64,000 nt of DNA from positions 1 to 64,000 of the forward strand of contig CAJTUA010000021.1 in NCBI GenBank assembly GCA_910579615.1. The letters run 5' to 3'. The stretch is from an uncultured Lachnospiraceae bacterium. Its GTDB lineage: Bacteria > Bacillota > Clostridia > Lachnospirales > Lachnospiraceae. Below, piece by piece: positions 17,017 through 26,386 of the stretch. The notes under the pieces were generated by a model, which was not told the origin of the DNA, searched no databases, and saw nothing but the letters and a program-made list of their open reading frames with translations. Position 1 is the first letter of the stretch, and every line of letters starts with the position of its first letter. The translations under genes and the position numbers were made by a program.

Positions 17017-17399
17017 TGATATCCACCATAATCTGCTTTATCGTTAAGATAGCATACCTTACAGCAAAAAGCAAGTTTTCCTTTTATTTGCCAGGGAAAA
17101 AATACCCTCCGAAATATCAGCTAAGATATATCCGGAAATATTATCGCAATATGCAGAAAGGGCTTGCAGAACCGTAAAGTTCATGTTAATATAGGAGTAT
17201 GGAAACGAAAAAACGGATAATGAATAACAAGAAAATGAGGAAAGGCGGGGAAATCAATAAGAATACCCCGGATACCTTATAAAGACACGCATATTTTTTA
17301 GAAGTATGATTTCAGCAAGGGAAAGTAGCCATACAGTGACGTATGCGGCACTTTCCCTTGTTTGATACTATGGTGGTAAGAAAGAAAGGGGATTTGACC
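17017..17399. other. Intergenic stretch without a supported gene
   Basis: Between the minus-strand hypothetical gene and the DUF1963 gene I see only a 27-codon frame (17199-17282) whose AGGAG sits too close to its ATG, and ordinary upstream DNA. No terminator or promoter is clear. Confidence 0.4.
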
Positions 17400-18317
17400 A
17401 TGACAGATTTTGAACTTGCCCGGCAGATTGCAAAAAAAATCCGGGAGGAACACCAGGAGAACGTAATTCCGTTTACATTGGAGGAAGGAGAGGCAGGCTT
17501 GTTTGAGAGCAAAGCGGGCGGTACGCCTTATTTGCCGCACGATATGCCGTGGCCGTTGGATGGCGAAGACCGCCCGATGCTTTTGTTGGCGCAGGTGGAT
17601 TGTTCCGCCTTAGAAAGCCTTCCGGATTTCCCGCATACGGGATTGCTGCAGTTTTTTATCGCATCGGATGATGTGTATGGGATGGATTTTGACGATATGA
17701 CAAACCAGAAGGGATTCCGCGTAATCTACCATGAGACGGTGGATACTTTTGTTACGCCAGAGGAGGTTTTGGCCAAGCGTCAGCAAGAAAGCGAAGAAGA
17801 CGAAATATGCACGCCGTTCGAGGGGGAGATTCCTTGCCGGATTTGTTTTTCGGCACCGGAGGTTATGGAGCTTACGCTGGATGATTTCCGTTTTGACGCC
17901 CTTTTTGTTGCGGAGTGGAACCGGCACCGTCCGGACGCGCCAATCGAAAAAGAGTATGAGCTTCATCAGCGTCTGAAGGAACAGGACCCGGATTATGAAT
18001 GGGATGTTTTTGAGGCTTTGGACCGTGGGGAGGATGAAGACTACGGGGAAGATGAGGATGATGAGGATGATGAAGATGTTCATCACCAGATTGGCGGCTA
18101 TCCTTATTTTACCCAGAACGACCCCCGCAGGAAAGATGGTTCGGAACTGGCAGATTTGGATGTTGTGCTGTTCCAGCTTGACAGCGATTTTCGGCCGGAG
18201 AGCAGGGATTATCTGGTTTGCTGGGGCGATGTTGGTGTGGCCAATTTCTTTATCAGCAGAGAAGCGCTGAAGAAAAGGGATTTTTCCAAAGTTGCCTATA
18301 ATTGGGATTGCTGTTAA
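17400..18317 (+). CDS. DUF1963 (YwqG-like) protein
   Basis: The 305-residue protein fits the DUF1963 family. It has an N-terminal KSKAGGTPYLPHDMPWP-like stretch (here ESKAGGTPYLPHDMPWPLDG), then MLLLAQVDCSALESLPDFP, GLLQFFIASDDVYGMD and a C-terminal VLFQLDSDF with YLVCWGDVGVANFFIS. The family has no established biochemical role. A run rich in D and E at about residues 205-225 (EDEDYGEDEDDEDDEDV) is an unusual low-complexity insertion. The frame is open from 17343, but AAAGGGGATTTGACC supports the ATG at 17400. It is a cytosolic protein with no signal peptide. Confidence 0.85.
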   Translation: MTDFELARQIAKKIREEHQENVIPFTLEEGEAGLFESKAGGTPYLPHDMPWPLDGEDRPMLLLAQVDCSALESLPDFPHTGLLQFFIASDDVYGMDFDDMTNQKGFRVIYHETVDTFVTPEEVLAKRQQESEEDEICTPFEGEIPCRICFSAPEVMELTLDDFRFDALFVAEWNRHRPDAPIEKEYELHQRLKEQDPDYEWDVFEALDRGEDEDYGEDEDDEDDEDVHHQIGGYPYFTQNDPRRKDGSELADLDVVLFQLDSDFRPESRDYLVCWGDVGVANFFISREALKKRDFSKVAYNWDCC

Positions 18318-18497
18318 AATTAAGCAGCAGCGGCTTAGGACGGGCAAAAAAGCCCCTGCAAATTCACGGCAAAAAAGTTCCGTTTCACATCATTTCACTA
18401 CAAAAAGAACGCAAAAAAGCCGATACCATTACGGCATAAAAGCCGCAAAGAAAACAGATGCAGAAAAAAACTGCAAATAAAATGGGGTGTATAAAAA

Positions 18498-19241
18498 ATG
18501 CAAATTGCAGTCTGTGACGATGAAGAGGGCGTGCGGGATTTGATTGCCCGGAAAGTGCAAGGGCTTTACCCGCAGGCAGAGCTTTCTCTTTTTGCATCAG
18601 GCGAGGAGCTGCTTTTAAAAGAAAATGCGGGGGATATTTTGTTTCTCGACATCCTCCTTGGTGGACAGGACGGCATGGAAATCGCGCGTGAACTGCGTAA
18701 AAAGAACCGGAAAATCATTCTTATTTTTGTGACCGCTGTTCGGGAATATGTGTTTCAGGCGTTCGATGTGGGGGCGTTCCATTACCTTGTAAAACCTTTT
18801 GAGGACACGAAATTTTCCGAGGTGCTCCATGCCGCGGTAAGCCAATGGGAAGAGGAATGCAAAGGCAGCAGTGACAGGAATGGAAAAACAGAGAGCCAGT
18901 ATCTGTGGATAAAAAACGGAGGGTTGTCCACAAAGGTGCGCTTGGACGATATTATTTACGCGGAAGTACTGAACCGGAAAATCACGTTACATACGAAGAA
19001 TGGTGATTTGGAGTATTACGGGAAGCTTTCGGAGCTGGAAAAAACAGTGGGGGAGGATTTTTTCCGCCCGCACCGGGCATATCTGGTACATTTGAAATAT
19101 GTGGAGCGCTACAACGCCACGGAGATTGTGATGGAAAAGGGATGCGCAATCATGGCGAAGCAGAATTATCCGGAATTTGTAAAATGCTTTATGCATTACA
19201 ACCAGAGGAAGGGGCAGCAGGGCGCTTATGGATGGGATTGA
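18498..19241 (+). CDS. LytTR-family response regulator
   Basis: The receiver domain (residues 1-120) has the acidic pair CDDEE at 6-10, the phosphoacceptor Asp51 in ILFLDILLGGQDG, and the conserved lysine in YLVKPFED. The LytTR DNA-binding domain follows at about 135-240 (IYAEVLNRKITLHTKNGDLE, FFRPHRAYLVHLKYVERYNA). This is the AgrA/VirR layout. It overlaps the histidine kinase gene by 14 bases, so the pair is translated together and should form one two-component system. No agrB- or agrD-like gene is next to it, so the signal is not apparent here. Confidence 0.93.
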   Translation: MQIAVCDDEEGVRDLIARKVQGLYPQAELSLFASGEELLLKENAGDILFLDILLGGQDGMEIARELRKKNRKIILIFVTAVREYVFQAFDVGAFHYLVKPFEDTKFSEVLHAAVSQWEEECKGSSDRNGKTESQYLWIKNGGLSTKVRLDDIIYAEVLNRKITLHTKNGDLEYYGKLSELEKTVGEDFFRPHRAYLVHLKYVERYNATEIVMEKGCAIMAKQNYPEFVKCFMHYNQRKGQQGAYGWD

Positions 19242-20628
19242 ACGGTACTGGGATGCGGCGCAGTGCCTGGGCGATGTTGTTGAAATCCTGTTGGAAGGAT
19301 ATTTCTTCTACCGTTTTCTGCGTCCATTCCTAAAAAGAAAATGTGCTGCTGTCGGGGCGGGGCTTGCCTATTTTATGGGGATGCTGTTTTTGTGGTGGAT
19401 TCCGTTTGAAGTCCGTTGGCCCGATGTTTTAGGGACGGCGGCGGCATTTGGTGTGATGTATCTGCTCGACCGCAGGAATGCGGCGCAAAAAATATTTTTG
19501 TCGGTTACCATGTGTTTGCTGATATGGCTGGAATATGGCTTTGCGCTTGTACCTTGCAACCTCTTTATCACGTATGTGCTGAATATACCCTATGTACAGG
19601 AACGGGAATTGCTGCAGTTTTTTGGTTATCTCTTTGTGTTGGTGGTTCTGCATTGCATTTTGCAGGGCATCCTCTTGCATTGGATGGTCGGGCTTTTTCA
19701 CCGCGCCTATCTCCGCAAGTCGGAGAATGTGACAATAAAGGAACTCGGGCTGCTTTTTTCCGCACTTCTTACCGTGTTTGCAGGGCGCTTTGTCCTTTCA
19801 TTTACTTCGAAAGTTTATTTTGAGGATACAGGGAATTATGTATGGAATGTCCACGGCGAATTTAACTGGATGAAAACATTGTATCAGATATTCTCATTTT
19901 CTGCCGTATTTTTTACCATTGTTGTATACCAGAAAATCCGGGAGGGGCAGCAGAAAGAGAAGGAAAATGCAGTTTTGGCGGAGCAGGCGGGGAGGCTTTA
20001 TGCGCATATCCGTGAGGTGGAAGTGCTTTACGCCGAACTGCGGGGGCTACGGCATGACATGGGAAACCATGTGGCGGTGATGGAAAGTCTTTTTCTGGAA
20101 AATGAGCCGGAGGAATTGAAACGGTATTTCAGGAAATTGAAGGAGGAATTTTTGCGGGCGGATAATATGGCGGGGGGCGGCATCCGGAGTGGAAATCCGG
20201 TGACGGATATTATTCTGGCGCAAAAGAAACACCGTGCACAGGAGCAGGGGATTGTTTTTTCCTGTGATTTCCACTATCCGCAGAATACGAACCTGGATGT
20301 TTTTGACATCAGTGTGATTTTAAGCAATCTGCTTGATAACGCGTTGGAAGCGGCGGTTTGCCCTCCTTGCTCCTACGTGCGGGTGAGGTCATGGCGCAGG
20401 AAAAATATTTTTATGATTGAGGTGGAGAACGGATTTTGCGGCAGGCTGGTTTTGGATGAGGAGAGCAAACTGCCGCAGAGCACAAAGCAGGATGGGAAAA
20501 ACCACGGCTTCGGGCTTGTCAATATCCGCAGGGTAGCACAGAAATATTTCGGGGATGTGGAGATTGTGCAGGAGGGGGAATGTGTGCATGCCGGGGTAAT
20601 GCTGACACTTGAGTGTGCGCAGGAGTGA
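19228..20628 (+). CDS. GHKL sensor histidine kinase
   Basis: The 466-residue membrane kinase has about six hydrophobic segments in residues 1-230 and a coiled linker (QQKEKENAVLAEQAGRLYAH). The phosphoacceptor region is ELRGLRHDMGNHVAVMESL, with the histidine in the RHD motif, as in AgrC/CitA-type kinases. The ATPase domain shows NLLDNALEA (N box) and HGFGLVNIRRV (G box). It overlaps the LytTR regulator gene upstream by 14 bases and is its probable partner. A peptide ligand is usual for this architecture but cannot be identified here. Confidence 0.92.
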   Translation: MDGIERYWDAAQCLGDVVEILLEGYFFYRFLRPFLKRKCAAVGAGLAYFMGMLFLWWIPFEVRWPDVLGTAAAFGVMYLLDRRNAAQKIFLSVTMCLLIWLEYGFALVPCNLFITYVLNIPYVQERELLQFFGYLFVLVVLHCILQGILLHWMVGLFHRAYLRKSENVTIKELGLLFSALLTVFAGRFVLSFTSKVYFEDTGNYVWNVHGEFNWMKTLYQIFSFSAVFFTIVVYQKIREGQQKEKENAVLAEQAGRLYAHIREVEVLYAELRGLRHDMGNHVAVMESLFLENEPEELKRYFRKLKEEFLRADNMAGGGIRSGNPVTDIILAQKKHRAQEQGIVFSCDFHYPQNTNLDVFDISVILSNLLDNALEAAVCPPCSYVRVRSWRRKNIFMIEVENGFCGRLVLDEESKLPQSTKQDGKNHGFGLVNIRRVAQKYFGDVEIVQEGECVHAGVMLTLECAQE

Positions 20629-20843
20629 CAGGAAAATATGGTCAGGCAAGGAATATGGGATTGCTTTACAACATAAAAAAGCAGTTTTGCAACGAAGCGG
20701 TTAAGTGTGGGGCGGAAGCGTCCGAAATATGTAGTGAATGAAAAACAAAACGTTTTTGAAACCATGTTTGCCGGGAAAGAAGCGTTTTGCGGGCAGGGTG
20801 AATTACCAGGGCAGAGATGACAAGGAAAGAGGAGGAAAAGAGT

Positions 20844-21689
20844 ATGAGAGTAGAAGGTTCTGGAAGCATACAGGGCGCAGTTAAGGCTCCGGCTACAGAT
20901 TCCGTCAGCAAGAATATCCGCGCGCAGATTATGAATGCGCAGAAGCAGCTGCAGGAGCTTGCTGCCAATAAGGACATGGAGCCGGAAGAGAAAATGGAGC
21001 GGCGCAAGGAAATCCAACAACAGATTGCGGATTTGAACCAGCAGCTGCGCCAACATGAAATGGAAGTGCGCCAGGAGAAGCAGCAACAGGCAAAGCAGGC
21101 GGAGAAAAATACACAGGCGGCGGAGAAAAAAGCCGAGAAAGCGCAGGAAAATAAGGCGGCGGGGCTTTCGCAGGGCAGCATGGAGGCGATGATTTCTGCG
21201 GGGCGCACCGCGCAGCAGAGCAAGGTGCAGGGGCGTGTGGCATCCGAAATGAAGGCAAGGAAGGGCGTGTTAGAAAGCGAGATTGCACATGCCGGCCGGG
21301 GGGCTGCGGCAGGGAGAAAAAAGGAAAGTGTAGCGGATATTGAAACCAAGCTTGAGGACATTGCAAAATCGCAGGCGGAAAGCTTACATAAAGCGAACGA
21401 GGAACTGAAGAATGCGGGGGAGAAAGACCGCGCAGAGAAGAAACAGGAAGCAAAAGATGAGAATGCGGGTGCGAAGACAGGAGAAACCCAGACAGCAGGG
21501 CGCGGGGAAACTTTTGGGGTAAGCTCAGGCAGGAAGGAAGATGGTGTCGCAAAGGAAAGTAAGGCAGCAGAGGCACAAGACGATAAGGATGCGGCAGAAA
21601 AAATGCGGGAAGAAGCAAAAAAAGCTTTGCAGGAAGCAACCGCAAACGCAGAAATTCCAGTGTTCCGCCGTGTGGATATCCTGTTGTAA
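20844..21689 (+). CDS. FlxA-like coiled-coil protein
   Basis: The 281-residue hydrophilic protein begins MRVEGSGSIQGAVKAP, then a coiled coil (IMNAQKQLQELAANKDMEPE, IQQQIADLNQQLRQHEMEVR) matching the FlxA-like family. A long segment rich in A, K, E and Q follows, and the protein ends EIPVFRRVDILL. There is no signal peptide or membrane helix. FlxA-like proteins are common in Lachnospiraceae and are poorly understood; a link to flagella was made only in Escherichia coli. The start follows GAGGAGGAAAAGAGT. It lies 215 bases after the kinase gene and has its own terminator. Confidence 0.65.
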   Translation: MRVEGSGSIQGAVKAPATDSVSKNIRAQIMNAQKQLQELAANKDMEPEEKMERRKEIQQQIADLNQQLRQHEMEVRQEKQQQAKQAEKNTQAAEKKAEKAQENKAAGLSQGSMEAMISAGRTAQQSKVQGRVASEMKARKGVLESEIAHAGRGAAAGRKKESVADIETKLEDIAKSQAESLHKANEELKNAGEKDRAEKKQEAKDENAGAKTGETQTAGRGETFGVSSGRKEDGVAKESKAAEAQDDKDAAEKMREEAKKALQEATANAEIPVFRRVDILL

Positions 21690-21763
21690 GCAGGGATGTC
21701 CGCTGGTTTTATGCTAGCTTTATGACGGGCATCTGTAAAAAAATAGAAAGCAATATTTAAAAG

Positions 21764-21802
21764 ACCGCCGCTGTGGGCTTAAGCCCATATGCGGCGGTTT
21801 GT
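21764..21802 (+). terminator. Rho-independent terminator
   Basis: A long stem formed by accgccgc / gcggcggt and an inner tgggctt / aagccca, followed by a short T-rich tail. It ends the FlxA-like gene transcript. Confidence 0.85.
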
Positions 21803-21931
21803 TATGCATAGGGGCGCGGAACGGTCCAGATACAACATTTTTTCTTTACTTTCCCTGATTTTCGCCGATAAAATAGGTAGATGTGGAATAGAAACATTTG
21901 ATAATAAAAAATTAGCAAGAGGTAAGGTAGG

Positions 21932-22312
21932 TTGGATACAGCGGTTTGGGATGAAAAAAAGAGTGTGACACCGATGGAAATCCTGGTTCGCAACAGGGGG
22001 GTGACAAGGAATGTTCCGGCAGATGATGTTTATTATATTGAGAGCAGCAACCGGAAAATCATTGTGTTTACAAAGGATGAAAAAATGGAATGTTACGGAA
22101 AGATTGGCGAGTGGGAGAATGTACTCAAAGGCAGCTTTTTCAGGATACACAAGGGTTATCTTGTAAACATGAAGCATGTGGAGAAGTATAGCCGGGCAGA
22201 AGTGCAGATGAAGAACGGCAGCAGCTGTTTGATTTCAAAATACAAATACCAGGATTTTGTAAAAGCCTATCACGAATATATTTCAAAGGGCGGTGACGGC
22301 AAAAGAGTGTAG
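21932..22312 (+). CDS. Stand-alone LytTR DNA-binding protein
   Basis: The 126-residue protein is almost entirely a LytTR domain: MEILVRNRGVTRNVPADDVY, YYIESSNRKIIVFTKDEKME, FFRIHKGYLVNMKHVEKYSR, and a final YKYQDFVKAYHEY. It has no receiver domain, so it is not regulated by phosphorylation in the usual way. The start is a TTG after AGAGGTAAGG; an internal ATG at 21974 is also possible. It resembles the DNA-binding half of the regulator at 18498-19241 and may bind similar sites. It is closely followed by the 524-residue hypothetical gene. Confidence 0.85.
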   Translation: MDTAVWDEKKSVTPMEILVRNRGVTRNVPADDVYYIESSNRKIIVFTKDEKMECYGKIGEWENVLKGSFFRIHKGYLVNMKHVEKYSRAEVQMKNGSSCLISKYKYQDFVKAYHEYISKGGDGKRV

Positions 22313-22360
22313 AAGAAGGCGTAGGGATGGGAATTTGGGCAGGCAGGAATAAATAAAGCA

Positions 22361-23935
22361 ATGGATATAAGGCAGGGAGGATATTTTAATTTGGAAATCA
22401 ATGATGTAAACAGCCAAAACAGCGCATGGGGAGCCGCTTTCCGGGAAAGACCCCTGTTCCTTATGACGGTGAAGGAAACCGAGGCATTTTTTGAAGGGAA
22501 AATACAGAAAAATATGGTACTGCGGGAAGATACTTGTACGCTTAACAGCAATAATACTTACCGCAGGCAGCATACAACATATGAGGTATATGATAAAGAT
22601 AAGGGCAGTGCATATTTGGATTTTGGCTTTTTGATTAAGGATGAGACGAGCTGCTTAAAAGGAAGCCTGAGCGATAAAAAGGATGTGGATTTTTACAATT
22701 TCACCATACCTTACAATCGCACTGTGCAGAATTATTTCAGCGTGGAAATCCGTATGGATGTGCCGGAGGGCTGTGATTACAGCCTCACCCTGTATGATGA
22801 ATACGGCAATCAGGTGGGAAGGGCATACCAGGATCAGGAAGGCAGGAAGACCTTAAGCATTCCGAATTGGGATACCGGGACAAGCAAATACTGCATTAAA
22901 GTAGAGAATGAAAATGGAAAAGAAGTATCCCCGGATGATTATTACAGGATTTCTTTCCATGTTTCCGAGAACAAGGAGCATGAAAAAACGGATGCCATAA
23001 GAGAGACCTTCGGGGAGCTGCACAATGCATACAGCAGAAAGGATGGGAACTGGCGGGAGTACCTTGACCGATACAATCAGGTTCTTAGGGAAACGGAAAA
23101 GAATTACATAAGGGAAATGGAAAAGCTTCACCAGGAGCAATGGGAAAGCCTTCCAAAAGAAAAGCAGTACCGGGGAAGCCAGAGCGTGGATGATCTGTTG
23201 TCCGATATGGCAAAAGGGAAGGATTTGACGGATGCGGAGTTGGAATATGTGAAGATTTTTGCAAATCTTAAGGATATTGAGAAAGCGCAGCAGAAAGCAG
23301 AGCTGAAAAACAGTTTTTCCGAGGAGTTCGCAAAAGAACTGGAAGGCATGGGGATTTCCCGCGATGACATAGAGGGGATGCGCATAAGGATTGATGGCAA
23401 CGGGGAGGTAGCCGTAGACGGGATTAAGGAGGAAGCAGTCCGGGAACAGGTACAAACGCTTGTGGAGGAAAAATACAGTGACCGGATGTACCGCTATTAT
23501 ATTGGGATTGCGGACAGTGTGGGAAAACTTTCCTCTAATATGTACCAGTATGCCATGAATGTGCAGGAAGCAAAACGCTATCTAAAAGGGGTTATGGGGG
23601 AGGATGTTCCTCTAACAAAACTTTACTTTACGCCGGACGGAAAGATTGGCGGGCTGCCGGAGAAAGCGGCGAATCGAATCAACAAGACAAAAAACAACGC
23701 GAAGATAGAGCGGGTGAAGGATGCGTTGGTGGACATCATCGGAAAAATCAGAATGAGCAGTGATTTGGGGATCCCTGATTTCACCTCGGAATTCCAGTTT
23801 ACGGGCGGGGCGTTTTCTGTGGCAGACCATGGGTTTTCGGTGGATATGGATGCACTGGCAGACCGGTTTCGGTTCTCGTCTTCTGATAATATGTATTCGG
23901 ATATGTATCAATATCAGTTTCGGAAGGTTTTGTAA
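22361..23935 (+). CDS. Hypothetical protein with a PPC-like beta domain
   Basis: I do not recognise the full protein. Residues about 95-185 (FYNFTIPYNRTVQNYFSVEI, CDYSLTLYDEYGNQVG, KYCIKVENENGKEVSPDDYY, YRISFHV) look like the bacterial pre-peptidase C-terminal (PPC) beta sandwich, which is usually extracellular. The remainder is mostly helical and charged, with a coiled section around 225-300. There is no signal peptide or membrane helix, so export is unclear. A TTG at 22391 with GGGAGG upstream is an alternative start, 10 codons in. It follows the LytTR gene by 48 bases and may be in one operon with it. Confidence 0.65.
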   Translation: MDIRQGGYFNLEINDVNSQNSAWGAAFRERPLFLMTVKETEAFFEGKIQKNMVLREDTCTLNSNNTYRRQHTTYEVYDKDKGSAYLDFGFLIKDETSCLKGSLSDKKDVDFYNFTIPYNRTVQNYFSVEIRMDVPEGCDYSLTLYDEYGNQVGRAYQDQEGRKTLSIPNWDTGTSKYCIKVENENGKEVSPDDYYRISFHVSENKEHEKTDAIRETFGELHNAYSRKDGNWREYLDRYNQVLRETEKNYIREMEKLHQEQWESLPKEKQYRGSQSVDDLLSDMAKGKDLTDAELEYVKIFANLKDIEKAQQKAELKNSFSEEFAKELEGMGISRDDIEGMRIRIDGNGEVAVDGIKEEAVREQVQTLVEEKYSDRMYRYYIGIADSVGKLSSNMYQYAMNVQEAKRYLKGVMGEDVPLTKLYFTPDGKIGGLPEKAANRINKTKNNAKIERVKDALVDIIGKIRMSSDLGIPDFTSEFQFTGGAFSVADHGFSVDMDALADRFRFSSSDNMYSDMYQYQFRKVL

Positions 23936-23950
23936 AGAAGGATGTGGGAA

Positions 23951-23978
23951 TTAATCAACATTGGTGGGTGTTGATTAA
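23951..23978. repeat. 10-bp inverted repeat after the hypothetical gene
   Basis: Arms ttaatcaaca / tgttgattaa around an eight-base loop, 15 bases past the stop codon at 23935. There is no T-run, so termination is uncertain. Confidence 0.5.
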
Positions 23979-24165
23979 GTGTTGGCAACAGATATCACAC
24001 AGGGGCTGTTGTGGAAAATTTTCCATGCCCCTATTGATTTCTTCCCTCAGACGGTTTAAAATTAGGTAATACAAGAAAAGAAGCGGGAAAGCGGGAATGC
24101 CCATATGGGAAGCAATAAGGCAGGCAGACCGCAGCGAACCCGCTTCGCAGAAATGAGGGAATCAT

Positions 24166-26376
24166 ATGAAACAAAAACTAGACCGGACTCTTGGCATGTA
24201 TTCCGCGCTGATGATTAGCATCGGCACGATGATTGGCTCCGCCATCTTTGTCCTTGCGGGAACAAGCTACCAGGCGGCGGGACCGGGCGCGTCGCTTGCC
24301 ATTTTTCTGGCTGGAATTGCCGCCGTCTTTACAGGGCTTTCCTTTGCCGAACTGGTGACCGTAGTGCCAAAGGCAGGCGGGGGCTATGTCTATGTGAAGG
24401 AGGCAACGGGGAACAATATCATCGGCTTTATCTGCGGCTGGGGCTTCTGGCTCGGCTACGCGATGTCCTGCGGTCTGTTTGCGCTCGGCTTCGGCAATTT
24501 TGTCCATTACATTTTTTCGTTCATCCCACAGATGGTGACGGCTTACGTGTTGGTGGTTTATGTCGCCTTCACAAATATCCGTGGGACAAAAAGCTCCGGA
24601 AATTTACAAAATATTATTACGACGGTGCTGATTGCACTGCTGTTACTTTATGTGGTCGTCGGCATTTTCCATATTGACATGGGAAACCAGAAGCCGTTCA
24701 CGCCGTTTGGGATGTCCGGCGTGTTCAATGCGATGGGTTTTCTGTACATGACCTATATTGGCTATGGACTGATTACAACGGCGAGCGAGGAGGTCATCGA
24801 GCCGGAAAAGACGATTCCGAAGGCCATCCTGATTTCCATCGCCGCCGTGATTTTTATCAAAACCGCCGTGTTTTTTATCGGCAGCGGCATCCTGCCATGG
24901 CAGGAGCTTGTGCCGGCGGTTACGGATACGCCGATGATTGACACGGCAATGAAAATCGGCGGGAAATTTGGCGGCTATCTGTTTGCCTTTGCGGGGATTT
25001 TAGCGACGCTTTCCTCTATCAATACAGCGGTTATGGCATCCTCGCGCACTTCGTTTGCGATGGCGCGCGATGAACGTCTCCCAAGTATTTTCAAGGCGGT
25101 GAACAAGAGGACGAAAACCCCGGTTTTTTCGATTGTGGTGACATCGGTGGTGGTTTTGGTTGCGGTTTCCATCCGGGATTTGGAACATATTTCCACCGTG
25201 ACCAGTATTTTTTCGCTGACCGGGTACAGCCTTGTCAACGTGGCGCTGATTATTTTCCGCAAGAAAAAGCTGGAACCCACGCGCAAGTTCCGGGTGCCGC
25301 TTTTTCCGCTGACGCCGCTGCTTGGCATCGGGGTGAACCTGTTTTTGATTGTCCAGCTTGCCATCTCGGATTTTATTGCGCTTGTCATTGCGCTCGGTGT
25401 GATTGCGGCCGGGGTGCTGTATTATTATCTGGTTATGCCGAAGTTAAAGTATGCGACTAAGGGGATTTCGACGGTGGATATCCCGGAAATCAGGGAAGAC
25501 AAGGGCGCAGACCGGAAAAATGAGATTATTATCCCGGTGTCTAATCCGGATACGGCGCAGGGGCTGCTTGATTTCGGGCGGGCGATTGCCGCGGCAGAGA
25601 GCAGTACAACAGTGGTGCCGGTTAAGGTAAATATGATACCGGACAATTTGCTGACCATCTCGGATTATGAGGCGGTACAGCGGATGATGAGCGGGGATGA
25701 AGCGGTAATCTCCCTTCTGAAAAAATATGAGGGGGAACCGGGCATGAAGCCGGTGCTGATTCATTCGAGGGATGTGTTCCACGCGATTATGAGCGTGGTA
25801 CATAAGGATAAAAACCCGTTGGTGCTGATGGGCTGGCACGGCGCGGGCCTGGTAAAATATATGCATGGCAATATCACATACCGGATGTTGCTGGAGGCTC
25901 CGGCGGATGTTGGGTTGTTTCGTATGCATGGCGGGAAAACAGAATTCAAAAAGATTCTGTTCCCTTACGGCGGCGGGAAGTATTCCCAGATGACCGCTAA
26001 GGTGGTCAACCGTATCGCAAAAGCTTACGGTGCGAAAATTACGCTTTTGCATGTGGTTGACCACGATGAGGATAAGGCGGAGGTGGAAAGATATCTGGAG
26101 AGCTCCGCGCAGCGCTTTGACCAGCCGATTGAAATCATGGTCTGTGAGGGCGCACTCGTTGAGAAGGTATTGGAGTTTTCAAAGGAGTACGACCTTGTGG
26201 TGATGGGCGCGTCGCTTGATTGGGGCATCCAGGAAATGGTGACGGGGCTGCGCACGGACCGCGTGATGGATACGGCGGAATGTTCCGTGCTGATTGTCAA
26301 GAGTTACGATTCGTTCCTGCAAAGAAAGCGGGTGCGCGGTCTGCTGCACAGAACAAGGAGAGCAATTCACCAGTAA
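24166..26376 (+). CDS. APC-family amino acid permease fused to universal-stress domains
   Basis: Residues 1-430 form a 12-helix amino acid/polyamine transporter (SIGTMIGSAIFVLAGTSYQA, SFAELVTVVPKAGGGYVYVK, TASEEVIEPEKTIPKA, and a regular helix pattern). The cytoplasmic C-terminus of about 300 residues carries a diverged and then a clear universal stress protein domain. The clear one, at about 585-710, has KKILFPYGGGKYS, AKITLLHVVDHDE, DLVVMGAS and a final CSVLIVKSY strand. Such fusions are thought to sense nucleotides and gate transport, but this is not proven. The substrate is unknown. The start follows a GAGGGAATCAT site. It ends 10 bases from the convergent 501-residue gene. Confidence 0.9.
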   Translation: MKQKLDRTLGMYSALMISIGTMIGSAIFVLAGTSYQAAGPGASLAIFLAGIAAVFTGLSFAELVTVVPKAGGGYVYVKEATGNNIIGFICGWGFWLGYAMSCGLFALGFGNFVHYIFSFIPQMVTAYVLVVYVAFTNIRGTKSSGNLQNIITTVLIALLLLYVVVGIFHIDMGNQKPFTPFGMSGVFNAMGFLYMTYIGYGLITTASEEVIEPEKTIPKAILISIAAVIFIKTAVFFIGSGILPWQELVPAVTDTPMIDTAMKIGGKFGGYLFAFAGILATLSSINTAVMASSRTSFAMARDERLPSIFKAVNKRTKTPVFSIVVTSVVVLVAVSIRDLEHISTVTSIFSLTGYSLVNVALIIFRKKKLEPTRKFRVPLFPLTPLLGIGVNLFLIVQLAISDFIALVIALGVIAAGVLYYYLVMPKLKYATKGISTVDIPEIREDKGADRKNEIIIPVSNPDTAQGLLDFGRAIAAAESSTTVVPVKVNMIPDNLLTISDYEAVQRMMSGDEAVISLLKKYEGEPGMKPVLIHSRDVFHAIMSVVHKDKNPLVLMGWHGAGLVKYMHGNITYRMLLEAPADVGLFRMHGGKTEFKKILFPYGGGKYSQMTAKVVNRIAKAYGAKITLLHVVDHDEDKAEVERYLESSAQRFDQPIEIMVCEGALVEKVLEFSKEYDLVVMGASLDWGIQEMVTGLRTDRVMDTAECSVLIVKSYDSFLQRKRVRGLLHRTRRAIHQ

Positions 26377-26386
26377 GGTGAAAAAC

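Noticed and set aside
17199..17282. 27-codon basic frame
   Set aside because: AGGAG is only one base from the ATG and no conservation can be judged.
18498..20628. Complete agr quorum-sensing system
   Set aside because: Only the regulator and kinase are present; no AgrB or AgrD homologue nearby.
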